Source: Bacteroidota bacterium (GTDB lineage Bacteria > Bacteroidota > Bacteroidia > Flavobacteriales > Flavobacteriaceae). Taken from it: DNA of 5,029 nt. Made by a program: the position numbers and the translations under genes. Within the stretch, counting starts at the first letter, position 1; the number at the start of each line of letters is the position of its first letter. Positions 4,924 through 5,029 of this stretch are shown here, one piece after another. The DNA lies in assembly GCA_022560715.1 (NCBI GenBank), contig JADFSQ010000184.1:1-5029 (forward strand). The letters run 5' to 3'. The notes beneath the pieces are model-generated. The model was not told the origin of the DNA. It saw only the letters and a program-made list of their open reading frames with translations, and did not search any database.

Positions 4924-5029
4924 CTGTTGAAAGACTTCGCCGCCAACAACTGTGTTTTGTATTTGTTCATCATAGAGGATCCAGAGCCGGGCCAACCATA
5001 TCCGGTTGCCGTGATAGCCAGCGGGCCTC
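4924..5029. other. Right-end stretch without an assignable gene
   Basis: These 106 bp continue the G+C-rich composition. On the minus strand one frame reads RWLSRQPDMVGPALDPL and ends with two consecutive TGA stops (4967-4972); this could be the 3' end of a gene convergent with the glycosyltransferase, but it is too short to recognise. No terminator with a T-run is visible. Two other open minus-strand frames run on into the glycosyltransferase as antisense shadows. Confidence 0.3.

Noticed and set aside
4528..4995. 155-codon minus-strand ORF under the glycosyltransferase
   Set aside because: It is antisense to a plus-strand gene with clear family motifs and shows no domain of its own; long shadows are common in balanced-composition DNA.
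4776..5029. Minus-strand frame with ITATGYGWPGSGSSMM, superficially like a P-loop
   Set aside because: The glycine-rich piece is not followed by the lysine of a Walker A motif, and the frame runs antisense into the glycosyltransferase.

Overview
The window looks like a contig from a member of the Flavobacteriaceae (Bacteroidota) whose right-hand fifth does not belong with the rest. Positions 1 to about 4095 are AT-rich (roughly 30% G+C by eye). Start codons there lack Shine-Dalgarno sequences, exported proteins have short signal peptides ending in A-Q, and the gene content is typical of marine or host-associated flavobacteria. From about 4100 to the right end the composition rises to nearly 50% G+C and codon use changes (many CGC, CTG and GAC codons).

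Layout from left to right. A few codons of a plus-strand gene end at 38 and meet a bidirectional terminator (63-102). An outer-membrane beta-barrel protein lies on the minus strand (130-852), with an upstream region (about 911-990) that carries three CGTTT boxes spaced 20-21 bp apart. An exported alpha/beta hydrolase follows on the minus strand (1060-1983). Next is a 392-bp gap (1984-2375) rich in inverted repeats, ending in a strong hairpin terminator. A two-gene minus-strand unit comes next: a small DoxX-like membrane protein (2968-3327) followed four bases later by an AlkB-type dioxygenase (2376-2963). Divergent from it, 45 bp away, is a secreted VanX/DdpX-like D-Ala-D-Ala dipeptidase (3373 onward). 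Its last 13-14 residues are out of frame, so the natural C-terminus lies at 4036 rather than at the TGA at 3994-3996.

Beyond that, a roughly 155-bp internal piece of ftsZ, carrying the GGGTGTG tubulin signature, lies on the minus strand (about 4099-4257). It is joined head-on to a plus-strand glycosyltransferase-like gene (4246-4923) that lacks its N-terminal strand. Both FtsZ ends are abrupt and the composition jumps at the left one, which fits two chimeric junctions (MDA or assembly artefact) better than a natural locus. The last 106 bp have no convincing gene.

I see no coherent new multi-gene system. The AlkB/DoxX pair is the only clear operon. The most useful observations are the frameshifted dipeptidase tail, the FtsZ island and truncated glycosyltransferase, and the repeat-rich regulatory regions that share a TTTCATCG motif.
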